A stretch of 64,000 nucleotides of DNA from positions 21,998,134-22,062,133 of the forward strand of contig CP136065.1 of assembly GCA_032622095.1 (NCBI GenBank). The letters run 5' to 3'. Both the position numbers and the translations under genes were made by a program. The stretch is from Siphonodentalium dalli (Eukaryota > Mollusca > Scaphopoda > Gadilida > Siphonodentaliidae). Under the pieces are notes generated by a model. The model was given only the letters and a program-made list of their open reading frames with translations, had not been told where the DNA came from and did no database searches. This document shows positions 23,409 to 36,675 of the stretch, one piece after another. Position 1 is the first letter of the stretch, and every line of letters starts with the position of its first letter.

Positions 23409-23629
23409 TTAAAAGGTAAGTCCCAAAAAAGTATAGTCAATTAACCTACAATGAAGTGACACCATGCACACTGCTTAGTGAACGTTTTTCCTGCAATCGC
23501 CCGTAAGACAATATGAAGCATTGTTTGTTGTTTCAACAATTTTGGACTGTCCTATTTGAGATTTTAATTCTATAATCCTCACACCTACACCAGTTGGCAA
23601 TTAACACGCTTTTAATAATTAATCCAGAT

Positions 23630-23814
23630 GTGTCCGTTGTGTTTTCATCACGTTGAGTCTATCATATTATTTTATGGACACTTTCGCATGTTTTGCTCTG
23701 AATTACTGTCTATCCAGATATCGTATAACACGATTCTATACATCGTGTCAACTCGTACCAAAGTCGCCGATGTTATTGCAAAGTGTTCATGGCCGGAAAA
23801 TATATACACACAAA
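23630..23814 (+). repeat. Detached fragment of the 24.4-32.8 kb word block
   Basis: The text ATGGACACTTTCGCATGTTT, TGTCAACTCGTACCAAAGTC and GATGTTATTGCAAAGTGTTC parallels several places at 24,900-26,450. It abuts the third TTAA-MITE copy. Confidence 0.6.
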
Positions 23815-24432
23815 GCCACTTGATTTTAGAGTTATCAATTCTTCATCCGCAATTTGGTCCGAGACCGTCACCTTGACGAATATTTTCCAGGCGGAAAAAG
23901 TACATATCTCCAGAAATAATTAATTTCAAAAATCGATATCTAATCACTCTGAGCTTTGATGGGTGGGTTCTTAGTGATACCTAATTCCAAGTTCAGTGAT
24001 ACCCGAGACAAGTTATACCTAATTCCGAGTTCAGTTATACCCGAGACAAGTGATACTTAATTCCAAGTTCAGTGATACCCGAGACAAGTGATAGTGACAC
24101 CCGAGACAAGTGATACCTAATTCCGAGTCCAGTTCTATAAAAATGACACCGAGACAAGTGATACCTAATTCCGAGTCCAGTACTATAAAAATTTGACAAG
24201 AGAAATTATAATTGCACTTCAATAATAAAAGGTATCATTTGTCTCAGAAAGGTATTAGTTGACTCGAAAAGATGGTACCAGTTGACTCGAGATTAGGTAT
24301 CACTTGACTTTTTTCCGAGAGTATCAGTTGGTATGGGTATCACTTGACCTGCACCCGGGTTCTTCGACTCGAATTTTATTTTTTACCACCGAAGCGAAGG
24401 AAATAGTAATTTGGGAGCGTTAATTCGGATTA
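23815..24432 (-). mobile_element. Third TTAA-MITE copy, interrupted by a word-array element
   Basis: Segments 23,815-23,972 (CACTTGATTTTAGAGTTATC, ATCGATATCTAATCA, GAGCTTTGATG) and 24,357-24,432 (TCGACTCGAATTTTAT, GGGAGCGTTAATTCGGATTA) together follow copy 1 in reverse orientation. The 384-bp word-array element at 23,973-24,356 sits between them at a point that is contiguous in copy 1. Confidence 0.7.
23973..24356. mobile_element. 384-bp word-array element with 8-bp target duplication
   Basis: It is flanked by GGGTTCTT at 23,965-23,972 and 24,357-24,364. The left arm repeats forward words AGTGATACCTAATTCCGAG and GAGACAAGTGATACC about eight times; the right arm carries the inverted words AGGTATCACTTGACT and TAGTTGACTCG, ending GACCTGCACCC. 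There is no ORF. An 8-bp duplication is typical of hAT-type transposition; the family assignment is an inference. The right end closely parallels the right end of the 8.3-kb block. Confidence 0.75.
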
Positions 24433-27400
24433 TCCCTCTTTCAGTTTATTATGCATGTTCGCATGTAGGTTTTGCTCCGAGTCACGACGAGTTAGTCAAC
24501 TCATACCCTAGGTGTAAAGCTTAACGAATTGGGCCATTTAATTGGGGGCCCCACGAGTCTATGTAATGAGTCAACTCGTACCTGATTAGCAGGTAAGTTA
24601 AATTATTACAAGTTTTTAATTTACTAAATTCAAATTTAGTAAGTCAACTATACCTGCATATATATATATATATATAAGACATTGCGTGGGGTCGCCAGGG
24701 TGTGTGTTTATCGGTGATGTCCAACGTATATGTACATCAATGTACGTTGATGTACCGATGGAATCATTTATAGTACACACTATTTGCTGACTAAGTCACC
24801 ACTTCCCCCGAGAGATTGAGTGACAATTTCATAGGATGATTCACAAGTTTATAATATACAAATTCATACATACACTGAAGCAAGCAAGCATTACATTATT
24901 TTTATGGACACTTTCGCATGTTTTGCTCTGAGATAGCGTCGATCTAGATATCGTCACTCGATTTCTATATATCCAGTCAACTCGTACCAAGATGTTAAGA
25001 TCGGTTGATTCAATTATTGCCAAGTGTTCAAAAACTAAGTCAACTCGCACACTGGATGGGGGAAGTGTCACTATGCATGGGGCAAACTGTTTCTGGACGG
25101 ATGGCAACGTACGTTTAATTGACCAAACAATTTCACTTGCAAATGATCAGACTTAGCTATCACGTACCCCGAGTCGCAATTGCATATATCAAGTGAAACT
25201 ACTATCATGGGAAACATGTTTTTAACGCTTGGTTCGACTCGTATAGTATATATGGGTGAATAGTTTGTTTTACACCCCGAGTCAACACATATACCATAGA
25301 CTGTCGCCGTTTGCACAATTTTCCACAACAAAGACAACTCGTACCCCGAGTCACAAATTTTACAATTTCGTAGTATACACCTTGTACAATTATAAAAAAC
25401 TAAGTCAACTCACAACCTGAGTCACTTTGAGTTTATCATATTCGTTTTGCTCTGAATTACCGTCGATATAGTTATGGTAACGCGATTTCTATATATTGAA
25501 TCAACTCGTACCCAGATGTTCAGATAAGCTGGTTCAATCATTGAAAAGTGTTCATAAACTAAGACCACTCGTACACTGTGGTGGGATTGTCACTGTGCAT
25601 GGGGCAAACTGTTTATGGACGGGTGACAATTAACGTACGTTTAAATGTTGACCCAATGATTTTACTTACGAATGATCAGACTTAGTCAACTCATACCCGA
25701 GTCACAATTGCATATTATGTCGAGTGCAACTATTATCATGGGAAACATATCTTGAACGCTTTGATCGACTCGCACGTACATGGTTTCTACATCACGAGTC
25801 AACTCGTATACCAAAGACTGTCGCCGTTTGTGAGTAACATAAACTCTTGCAAAAGTTTCCACAACAAAGTCAACTCGTACCCTCAGTCACCAGTTTTATA
25901 ATTTCGTAGAATACACCTTGTGCAATTATCCCAAAACTAAGTCAACTCGCACACTGAGTCACTTTGAGGTTATCATATTATTTTATGGACATTGACATAG
26001 TCAACTCGTGGAGTGATGTGACTACAGTTTACCAAAACTAAGTCAACTCGTACCCAGATTGTAGGATAGGATAGGATAATTTTATTTACAATATACACAC
26101 ATGGAAAGTACAATTGTATAATGGTATACACAGTTATTTCAATGACTTCGATATACTGAGTCATCTCGAACCCTGCGCTCTTGATGTAAAATTATCCAAA
26201 AACTAAGTCAACTCGTACCCTGAGTCACTACGCGATTTCTATATATCGAGTCAACTCGTACCCAGATTGTATAATATTATACACAGTTATGTCAATGACT
26301 TCGATATACTGAGTAATCTCGAACCCTGCGCTCTTGATGTACAATTATCCAAAAACTAAAAACTCGTACCCTGAGTCACTACGCGATTTCTATATGTCGA
26401 GTCAACTCGTACCCATGTCGCCGATGTTATTGAAAAATGTTCATCGACATAGTCAACTCGAGGAGTGATGTGACTAGAGTTTACCAAGACTAAGTCAACC
26501 CTCCACTCTTGATGTGCTTGGAAGGTCTCATGCCAATCTGAGGTGGAAATAGTGATGTGACTAGAGTTTACCAAGACTAAGTCAACTCGTACCCTGATTT
26601 TATAATGTCATACACAGTCATTTCACTGACTTTGATATACTGAGTCATCTCGTACCCTCCACTCTTGATGTGCTTGGAGGTCTCATGCCAATCTGAGGTG
26701 AAATAGTGATGTGACTAGAGTTTACCAAGACTAAGTCAACTCGTATCCTGATTTTATATTGTCATACACAGTCATTTCACTGACTTTGATATACTTATTC
26801 ATCTGGTACACTCCACTCTTGAATTGCTTGGAAGGTCTCATGCCAATCTGAGGTGGAAATAGTGACGTGACTAGAGTTTACCAAGACTAAGTCAACTCGC
26901 ACCCTGATTGTATAATGTCATACACAGTCATTTCACTGACTTTGATATACTGAGTCATCTCATACCCTCCACTCTTGATGTGCTTGGAAGGTCTCATGCC
27001 AATCTGAGCTGGAATAGTGATGTGACTAGAGTTTACCAAGACTAAGTCAACTCGTACCCTGATTGAATAATGTCATACACAGTCATTTCACTGACTTTGA
27101 TATACTGAGTCATCTCATACCCTCCACTCTTGATTTGCTTGGAATGTCTCATGCCAATCTGAGGTGGAAATAGTGATGTGACTAGAGTTTACCAAGACTA
27201 AGTCAACTCGTACCCTGATTGTATAATGTCATACACAGTCATTTCACTGACTTTGATATACTGAGTCATCTCATACCCTCCATTCTTGATTTGCTTGGAA
27301 GGTCTCATGCCAATCTGAGGTGGAAATAGTGATGTGACTAGAGTTTACCAAGACTAAGTCAACTCGTACCCTGATTTTATAATGTCATACAGTCATTTCA

Positions 27401-30400
27401 CTGACTTTGATATACTGAGTCATCTCGTATCCCCACCTTTGATGTGCTTGTAAGGTCTCATGCCAATCTGAGGTGGAATAGTGATGTGACTAGAGTTTAC
27501 CAAGGCTAAGTCAACTCGTACCCTGATTTTATAATGTCATACAGTCATTTCACTGACTTTGATATACTGAGTCATTCCGTACGCCCCACTCTTGATGTGC
27601 TTCGAAGGTCTCATGCCAATCTGAGGTGGAAATAGTGATGTGACTAGAGTTTACCAAGACTAATTCAACTCGTACCCTGATTTTATAACGTCATACACAG
27701 TCATTTCACTGACTTTGATATACTGAGTCATCTCGTACCCTCCACTCTTGATGTGCTTGGAAGGTCCCATGCCAATCTGAGGTGGAAATAGTTATCTGAC
27801 TAGAGTTTATCAAGACTAAATCAACTCGTACCCTGATGTTATAATGTCATAAACTGTCATTTCACTGACTGTGATATACTGAGTCATTCCGTACGCCCCA
27901 CTCTTGATGTGCTTCGAAGGTCTCATGCCAATCTGAGGTGGAAATAGTGATGTGACTAGAGTTTACCAAGACTACGTCAACCCGTACCCTGATTTTATAA
28001 TGTCATACACAGTCATTTCACTGACTTTGATATACTGAGTCATCTCGTACCCTCCACTCTTGATGTGCTTGCAAGGTCTCATGCCAATCTGAGTTGGAAT
28101 AGTGATGTGACTAGAGTTTACCAAGACTAAGTCAACTCGTACCCTGATTGTATAATGTCATACACAGTCATTTCACTGACTTTGATATACTGAGTCATCT
28201 CATACCCTCCACTCTTGATTTGCTTGGAAGGTCTCATGCCAATCTGAGGTGGAAATAGTGATGTGACTAGAGTTTACCAAGACTAAGTCAACTCGTACCC
28301 TGATTTTATAATGTCATACACAGTCATTTCACTGACTTTGATATACTGAGTGATCTCGTACCGTCCACTCTTGATGTGCGTGTAAGGTCTCATGCCAATC
28401 TGAGGTGGAATAGTGATGTGACTAGAGTTTACCAAGACTAAGTCAACTCGTACCCTGATTTTATAATGTCATACAGTCATTTCACTGACTTTGATATACT
28501 GAGTCATCTCGTACCCTTCCACTCTTGATGTGCTTGGAAGGTCCCATGCCAATCTGAGGTGGAAATAGTTATCTGACTAGAGTTTATCAAGACTAAGTCA
28601 ACTCGTACCCTGATGTTATAATGTCATACACTGTCATTTCACTGACTTTGATATACTGAGTCATTCCGTACGCCCCACTCTTGATGTGCTTCGAAGGTCT
28701 CATGCCAATCTGAGGTGGAAATAGTGATGTGACTAGAGTTTACCAAGACTACGTCAACCCGTACCCTGATTTTATAATGTCATACACAGTCATTTCACTG
28801 ACTTTGATATACTGAGTCATCTCGTACCCTCCACTCTTGATGTGCTTGCAAGGTCTCATGCCAATCTGAGTTGGAATAATGATGTGACTAGAGTTTACCA
28901 AGACTAAGTCAACTCGTACCCTGATTGTATAATGTCATACACAGTCATTTCACTGACTTTGATATACTGAGTCATCTCATACCCTCCACTCTTGATTTGC
29001 TTGGAAGGTCTCATGCCAGTCTGAGGTGGAAATAGTGATGTGACTAGAGTTTACCAAGACTAAGTCAACTCGTACCCTGATTTTATAATGTCATACACAG
29101 TCATTTCACTGACGTTGATATACTGAGTCATCTCGTACCGTCCACTCTTGATGTGCGTGTAAGGTCTCATGCCAATCTGAGGTGGAATAGTGATGTGACT
29201 AGAGTTTACCAAGACTAAGTCAACTCGTACCCTGATTTTATAATGTCATACAGTCATTTCACTGACTTTGATATACTGAGTCATCTCGTATCCCCACCTT
29301 TGATGTGCTTGTAAGGTCTCATGCCAATCTGAGGTGGAATAGTGATGTGACTAGAGTTTACCAAGACTAATTCAACTCGTACCCTGATTTTATAACGTCA
29401 TACACAGTCATTTCACTGACTTTGATATACTGAGTCATCTCGTACCCTCCACTCTTGATGTGCTTGGAAGGTCCCATGCCAATCTGAGGTGGAAATAGTT
29501 ATCTGACTAGAGTTTATTAAGACTAAATCAACTCGTACCCTGATGTTATAATGTCATACACTGTCATTTCACTGACTGTGATATACTGAGTCATTCCGTA
29601 CGCCCCACTCTTGATGTGCTTCGAAGGTCTCATGCCAATCTGAGGTGGAAATAGTGATGTGACTAGAGTTTACCAAGACTACGTCAACCCGTACCCTGAT
29701 TTTATAATGTCATACACAGTCATTTCACTGACTTTGATATACTGAGTCATCTCGTACCCTCCACTCTTGATGTGCTTGCAAGGTCTCATGCCAATCTGAG
29801 TTGGAATAGTGATGTGACTAGAGTTTACCAAGACTAAGTCAACTCGTACCCTGATTGTATAATGTCATACACAGTCATTTCACTGACTTTGATATACTGA
29901 GTCATCTCATACCCTCCACTCTTGATTTGCTTGGAAGGTCTCATGTCAATCTGAGGTGGAAATAGTGATGTGACTAGAGTTTACCAAGACTAAGTCAACT
30001 CGTACCCTGATTTTATAATGTCATACAGTCATTTCACTGACTTTGATATACTGAGTCATCTCGTACCCTTCCACTCTTGATGTGCTTGGAAGGTCCCATG
30101 CCAATCTGAGGTGGAAATAGTTATCTGACTAGAGTTTATCAAAACTAAGTCAACTCGTACCCTGATGTTATAATGTCATACACTGTCATTTCACTGACTT
30201 TGATATACTGAGTCATTCCGTACGCCCCACTCTTGATGTGCTTCGAAGGTCTCATGCCAATCTGAGGTGGAAATAGTGATGTGACTAGAGTTTACCAAGA
30301 CTACGTCAACCCGTACCCTGATTTTATAATGTCATACACAGTCATTTCACTGACTTTGATATACTGAGTCATCTCGTACCCTCCACTCTTGATGTGCTTG

Positions 30401-32763
30401 CAAGGTCTCATGCCAATCTGAGTTGGAATAATGATGTGACTAGAGTTTACCAGGACTAAGTCAACTCGTACCCTGATTGTATAATGTCATACACAGTCAT
30501 TTCACTGACTTTGATATACTGAGTCATCACATACCCTCCACTCTTGATTTGCTTGGAAGGTCTCATGCCAATCTGAGGTGGAAATAGTGATGTGACTAGA
30601 GTTTACCAAGACTAAGTCAACTCGTACCCTGATTTTATAATGTCATACACAGTCATTTCACTGACGTTGATATACTGAGTCATCTCGTACCGTCCACTCT
30701 TGATGTGCGTGTAAGGTCTCATGCCAATCTGAGGTGGAATAGTGATGTGACTAGAGTTTACCAAGACTAAGTCAACTCGTACCCTGATTTTATAATGTCA
30801 TACAGTCATTTCACTGACTTTGATATACTGAGTCATCTCGTATCCCCACCTTTGATGTGCTTGTAAGGTCTCATGCCAATCTGAGGTGGAATAGTGATGT
30901 GACTAGAGTTTACCAAGACTAATTCAACTCGTACCCTGATTTTATAACGTCATACACAGTCATTTCACTGACTTTGATATACTGAGTCATCTCGTACCCT
31001 CCACTCTTGATGTGCTTGGAAGGTCCCATGCCAATCTGAGGTGGAAATAGTTATCTGACTAGAGTTTATCAAGACTAAATCAACTCGTACCCTGATGTTA
31101 TAATGTCATACACTGTCATTTCACTGACTGTGATATACTGAGTCATTCCGTACGCCCCACTCTTGATGTGCTTCGAAGGTCTCATGCCAATCTGAGGTGG
31201 AAATAGTGATGTGACTAGAGTTTACCAAGACTACGTCAACCCGTACCCTGATTTTATAATGTCATACACAGTCATTTCACTGACTTTGATATACTGAGTC
31301 ATCTCGTACCCTCCACTCTTGATGTGCTTGCAAGGTCTCATGCCAATCTGAGTTGGAATAGTGATGTGACTAGAGTTTACCAAGACTAAGTCAACTCGTA
31401 CCCTGATTGTATAATGTCATACACAGTCATTTCACTGACTTTGATATACTGAGTCATCTCATACCCTCCACTCTTGATTTGCTTGGAAGGTCTCATGCCA
31501 ATCTGAGGTGGAAATAGTGATGTGACTAGAGTTTACCAAGACTAAGTCAACTCGTACCCTGATTTTATAACGTCATACACAGTCATTTCACTGACTTTGA
31601 TATACTGAGTCATCTCGTACCCTCCACTCTTGATGTGCTTGGAAGGTCTTATGCCAATCTGAGGTGGAAATAGTTATCTGACTAGGGTTTATCAAGACTA
31701 AGTCAACTCGTACCCTGATGTTATAATGTCATACACAGTAATTTCACTGACTTTGATATACTGAGTCATCTCGTACCCTCCACTCGTGGTGTGCTTGGAA
31801 GGTCTCATGACAATCTGAGGTGGAAATAGTGATGTGACTAGAGTTTACCAAGACTAAGTCAACTCGTACCCTGATTTTATAATGTCATACACAGTCATTT
31901 CACTGACTTTGATATACTGAGTCATCTCGTACCCTCCACTCTTGATGTGCTTGGAAGGTCTCATGCCAATCTGAGGTGGAAATAGTGATGTGACTAGAGA
32001 TTACCAAGACTAAGTCAACTCGTACCCTGATTTTATAATGTCATACACAGTCATTTCACTGACTTTGATATACTGAGTCATCTCGTACCCTCCACACTTG
32101 ATGTGCTTGGAAGGTCTCATGCCAATCTGAGGTGGAAATAGTGATGTGACTAGAGTTTACCAAGACTAAGTCAACTCGTACCCTGATTTTATAATGTCAT
32201 ACACAGTCATTTCACTGACTTTGATATACTGAGTCATCTCGTACCCTCCACTCTTGATGTGCTTGGAAGGTCTCATGCCAATCTGAGGTGGAAATAGTGA
32301 TGTGACTAGAGTTTACCAAGACTAAGTCAACTCGTACCCTGATTTTATAATGCCATACACAGTCATTTCACTGACTTTGATATACTGAGTCATCTCGTAC
32401 CCTCCACTCTTGATGTGCTTGGAAGGTCTCATGCCAATCTGAGGTGGAAATAGTGATGTGACTAGAGTTTACCAAGACTAAGTCAACTCGTACCCTGATT
32501 TTATAATGTCATACACAGTCATTTCACTGACTTTGATATACTGAGTCATCTCGCACCCTCCACCATTGATGTGCTTGGAAGGTCTAATGCCAATCTGAGG
32601 TGGAAATATGGGTCTGTATCATAAATAATATAAGAGGGTACGAAATGACTTAGGAGGGTACGAGTTGACTCAGCTGGAGGGTACGAGTTGACTCAGAATT
32701 GGGTACGAGTTGACTTTTTTCGGAGGGTACGAGCTGGTCAGGGTACGAAATGACTTGTGCCCC
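24433..32763. mobile_element. 8.3-kb word-array block with 8-bp flanking repeat, mostly satellite
   Basis: TCGGATTA flanks the block at 24,425-24,432 and 32,764-32,771. The left and centre contain scores of forward words AGTCAACTCGTACCC; the last 120 bp (32,640-32,763) carry the same word inverted (GGGTACGAGTTGACT) and end GACTTGTGCCCC, parallel to the smaller element at 23,973-24,356. From 24,433 to about 26,430 the words are embedded in irregular, longer repeats (for example GTTTTGCTCTGAATTACCG and GCATGGGGCAAACTGTTT each repeated about 500-550 bp apart). There is no coding region. Confidence 0.6.
26430..32610 (+). repeat. 156-bp satellite array, about 39 monomers
   Basis: The monomer is 156 bp, measured from GTGATGTGACTAGAG at 31,985, 32,141 and 32,297. 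Each contains one GTCAACTCGTACCCTGAT and one AGTCATCTCGTACCCTCC word, plus AATGTCATACACAGTCATTT and GGTCTCATGCCAATCTGAG. Monomer variants recur in a fixed order about every 1,552 bp (10 monomers) between about 28.6 and 31.2 kb. From 31.8 to 32.5 kb the monomers are nearly identical. ORFs within are by-products. Confidence 0.95.
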
Positions 32764-32771
32764 TCGGATTA

Positions 32772-33105
32772 CATGGTGGGAATGTTTTTTTCTTTTAGAA
32801 AACATACTCATGCATGACGCTTTCAAGTTTTATTAATAACAAATGCACGGTTTTTGAGATATCATCATTTTATCCCTGTGATTTATATGTTGATGTTAGC
32901 TTGTATATGAGGTAGTAATACAAGGGGCAATTGGATTTTCAATGAAAGCCAAATCCGTTAAAATGCGCATGTTGCTTCAAATTTATGATGCCAGTATATA
33001 ATAATGTAAATGCCACAATAATGTAAATTCACTTGAAACTATAGTTTTAAACCAAGTACTAATAACATACTGGTAACACATGAATCTTGGCCAGTATGTA
33101 ATAGT
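32772..33105. other. AT-rich DNA, no supported feature
   Basis: No repeat unit or ORF of note. It leads into the coding-like exon after a TAG at 33,106-33,108. Confidence 0.35.
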
Positions 33106-33108
33106 TAG

Positions 33109-33577
33109 ATTTTGAAACTAAAAAAGAAGGGGCTGGCAGTTCGACAGAAAAGAAAATATCAGTGGATAAAGTCAACTGTTGCCGATTCATCTAATACTGA
33201 CGAGGTTCCAGCAAATGTGGCAACTTCAAATCCACACAATGTTGAATCGGGTAGCAGTGGAGAGAATATCATTCTTGACATGCCTCTGGGTGCCTTTGAA
33301 TCGCTCAAACAAGATGTCGCTGCTTCACTACAAAGTCCTTACATCATAGCCAACGGCAGTGAAAAGATATGTGTCATTGACATGTATATGCGGACACCGG
33401 AGACAGTTGGAGACAGTTGGTGTTAAACTATGTATAACAATTGACAGAGATTTTGAAGCAAAAATAGCTGTTCATAGACAAATTGTTCCAAAATCTCACA
33501 GTGTCTTTGTACCTGCTGTATTCATTGTATTCATTGACATACATTCAGTTAATAAACTTCTCAATAAAGCATATTAA
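33109..33577 (+). pseudogene. Coding-like exon broken by a 10-bp tandem duplication
   Basis: An open frame without an ATG begins after TAG at 33,106 and reads KLKKKGLAVRQKRKYQW, then an acidic Ser/Asn-rich linker, then ENIILDMPLGAFESLKQDV and KICVIDMYMRTPETVG, stopping at 33,424. The second frame continues with VKLCITIDRDFEAKIAVHRQ to a TAA at 33,575. Between them GGAGACAGTT is present twice in tandem (33,401-33,420); one copy fewer would put both parts in one frame. The AATAAA motifs at 33,551 and 33,563 lie at the end of the frame. The upstream TAG could be a splice acceptor AG but lacks a strong pyrimidine tract. The family is unknown to me. It may be the last exon of a gene, a polymorphic or mis-assembled site, or a decayed copy. 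Confidence 0.5.
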
Positions 33578-36500
33578 TTTCGTTGGTTTCGTTGATTAAA
33601 CGTAACAGAAATTTATATATATCGTTTGTTAATACCATCGACCTGCATTAAACAGCGAAATTACACGAGACATGCGTAATCGCTATAGATTGTTTACACT
33701 GGTTACTACGATAACTTCCACTGGCAGCATTTCTCGCCAGCTGCGGTCGAAGTAACGCCAATCGCGAGATAAAGCGGGAATTGCTTTGTGTCCTATCCAT
33801 ACAATATACGTCGATGGGTGCGCGAATTATTCCTAAAACACTTGATATAGCAAGACAATATACAGTCACGTACACACAATCAAAGCTGCTGTTAAAGCTA
33901 CCAAATATGTCTAACTATCAAGCCTTTAAATTCATGTTGCACCAGATCTTCACAATGTTATACTCTACCGCGGGGAACCTGGAAATAACTCCATGTCAGC
34001 GCGTTCACGTTAAAAGCCGACCGCCTGCGAATGCACTCGACTGTGCCGTCCCCATGAGTCAGAATGAGGTGGCTAAAGCACTGTCGTGCAGAATAGACCT
34101 GCATATACCAAAGTTCACATCCCCAAGTCAGTAGCTTGAGCGGAAACGGCATTGTTAACCCATAACTTACGATCAGTTCCGTCAGGTACGCAAAACAACA
34201 AGGCACGGATATCATATCGTGCAGCGAACACCCATATGCATCCATGTTTAAGTTGATAGCTATAGGTCGGCCATAATTATCCATATACGCGCCGCATGCT
34301 ATCCTATTGGTGTTATTGATCATATATGCACCAGGTGTGGCAGCTGGGAGGGGGCTATACATGGGGATATACACTGGTAAGCTTACGGGATCCTACATCA
34401 CCCCTGTCTGGCAGTACAGCTCCCAGTGTCGGAGAAATCGTGACCCCTGATATAAGACCCGCGTGAAGTTTAGGAAATTACAATAATCAATTTGGAGTAG
34501 ATAACAAAATGGGTGCGAATGGTTTTTATTAAAAGTGGACTGGAAATACCAATCAAGTAAACTTAATGGAAACAACAAGACATTGTGGGATTTATTCCGA
34601 AATTCATTTATACAAATTTCAACATCCATATCCACAGCTAATACCATAGAATGCACCTTATAAATATGGTTCGGATTGCACGGAAACAACATAAATCCCC
34701 CAAAACAAAAGTTGTTGTATAAAACAGTAAACATTAATGTTCAGGTATTGTGCCTATGCATTTGGGCTAAGGGTCCCGAAGTGCACTAATCAGTAATGCC
34801 CATAGCACATTCACCGTTATATGTAGGCCGACCAGATACCGATTGATCTGTGATAACAAATGGAGATTAACCTGATTCCTGTATCTGGGCATGCTTGTGT
34901 GTTACTTTTCCGGGGGTCGTTGGCGCCAGCATGTAGTGGTGAAATTTCGTATTGAAATTCAGGTTTTGTACAATAAAACCGACGATATCATATATAGACA
35001 ACTTTATTTAAGTATGATATACCAACAGAAATTATTAAAATTATGATAAAAATAGTACATAATTATTCACACATAACCATAATTTGACAACTGATTAGGA
35101 TGGAGATGGAATGGTGAAACCCCATGTAAGAGCGATCCCTTCCGTTTCCAATCCATTAATGTCACGTTCTAACATCATATTAAATACTGGAAGTGTATTC
35201 TATGTGCTAAATCATCACCCGTTCTTTACTCAATGGATCATCCCAGTCAGTTATATCACAAAAGGCCGATAGGCCATGAAACACAAATGTCTTACAATGA
35301 AACAATAGTTTCCCATTCAAATTAAAAATGTTTATACAACATATCGAGATCTAATTGGCTGTGAATAAAGCATTACTTACTCATATTTTAAAACGCCATT
35401 TTAGAGTGCATGTGGAATGTAGAACGATTAAGATATATAACTAATTGATAACTAACGTAAAACATGTACACGTGTATACGGCTATGTCTGAATCTCACCA
35501 ATAATTAGAGCTTTTTAAGTATGCTTGAAATTCAAACACTTGTCCATAATAATGTGTCTTTGAAGTCGCCACCGGTGGCACAATGTTGCATTTAGAACAT
35601 ATCCATGCATGACAAGTTCATGGGTATAAAGAAAGGTCTGAGTGAACCACATATTAACTATAATACTCTGATCGAGCTACAATAGACTGAGCGGTATTCC
35701 TGCCACAGTGCTCACTGTTATAAGAGAGGGAACTCTAAATTTCTTAACAATTTGAATCTGCTAATTTATTTGAATATCTGTATACATGTATGTTTGTTTT
35801 GAATATTCTCAGTAAATAATTATTTGGTGTCTTGCAAATGAAATCAGAATTAATTTTGTTTAAAGGATTTATTCGCTCTAGAAACTACAAAACGCAATCG
35901 GAAAGCCCTCCCTGTTGTGATTAAAATGATCCAAGTCCCATTCCGATCGCATAATAAATAACCCGTAAAATAAATAAATAATACCAGCACCGGTATTCGG
36001 AGATTTCCGTGACTAAACTACGAGTGACGTACTTGTGGGGAGCGAATTAAAAACACGGATTCGGAGCCGGAGTTTATTATGCAGACTACGAGGACGTAAT
36101 CGTAAGTCAGCCGATACTAAAATGCGGAGGTCGTATGTGCGCGTGTGGTGTATAGATTACGTTACGCTTTGGCCGTTTATCTGGAATAGAAGACAATAGC
36201 TATGTGAATAAAGTAATTAATAGCCCCTAGAATGATTGTTGTTTTTGTAGCCATTAATAATTAACATGCCGGCACATGTCTGTTTTGGTAAATAGATGGC
36301 AGTAATAGTGCTTTGATTGTCTCGCGTATTCACTCTGTGATTTGTAATCACTCAGTGACTATTCATCAGTGTCAGTCGCGAACTTGTTTGCACTCTATAT
36401 GCCCCAAAGTGAATAGAAAGAATTCGAACATTATCTCTCTGATCATACATATATAAGAAGCGCCCAAATTTATATAAACACTGGGCTGAATAATGTTAAC

Positions 36501-36675
36501 TCTATTTATGCGCCTTTGTTTTGTGTTTGTTTGTTGTTTTACTTTCGATATAAATATCGCGAGTATCTGTCATCTCCACATATTCCAAGATGGCTAGTAG
36601 ATGTAGTGTGTTCAGTTGTGGGCGGGCTAGCGATCCATTATTTAGTACCTCCAAAAAGACAACACAGTGCGTAAT
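33578..36675. other. Three kilobases without a supported gene
   Basis: Minus-strand ORFs of 138 and 113 codons (33,958-34,374 and 34,393-34,734) have no domain I recognise and no splice or copy support. The short reading MASRCSVFSCGRASDPLF at 36,591 resembles the start of a zinc-binding domain but ends after 29 codons. The remainder is AT-rich with no repeat structure. Confidence 0.35.

Noticed and set aside
24433-32763. CRISPR-like array of short repeats
   Set aside because: The words are not separated by unique equal-length spacers, the unit is a 156-bp satellite, and the surroundings are animal-type DNA with LINEs and MITEs.
33958-34734. Two minus-strand ORFs of 138 and 113 codons
   Set aside because: No recognisable domain, no splice support and no second copy; cysteine- and methionine-rich composition resembles chance ORFs.
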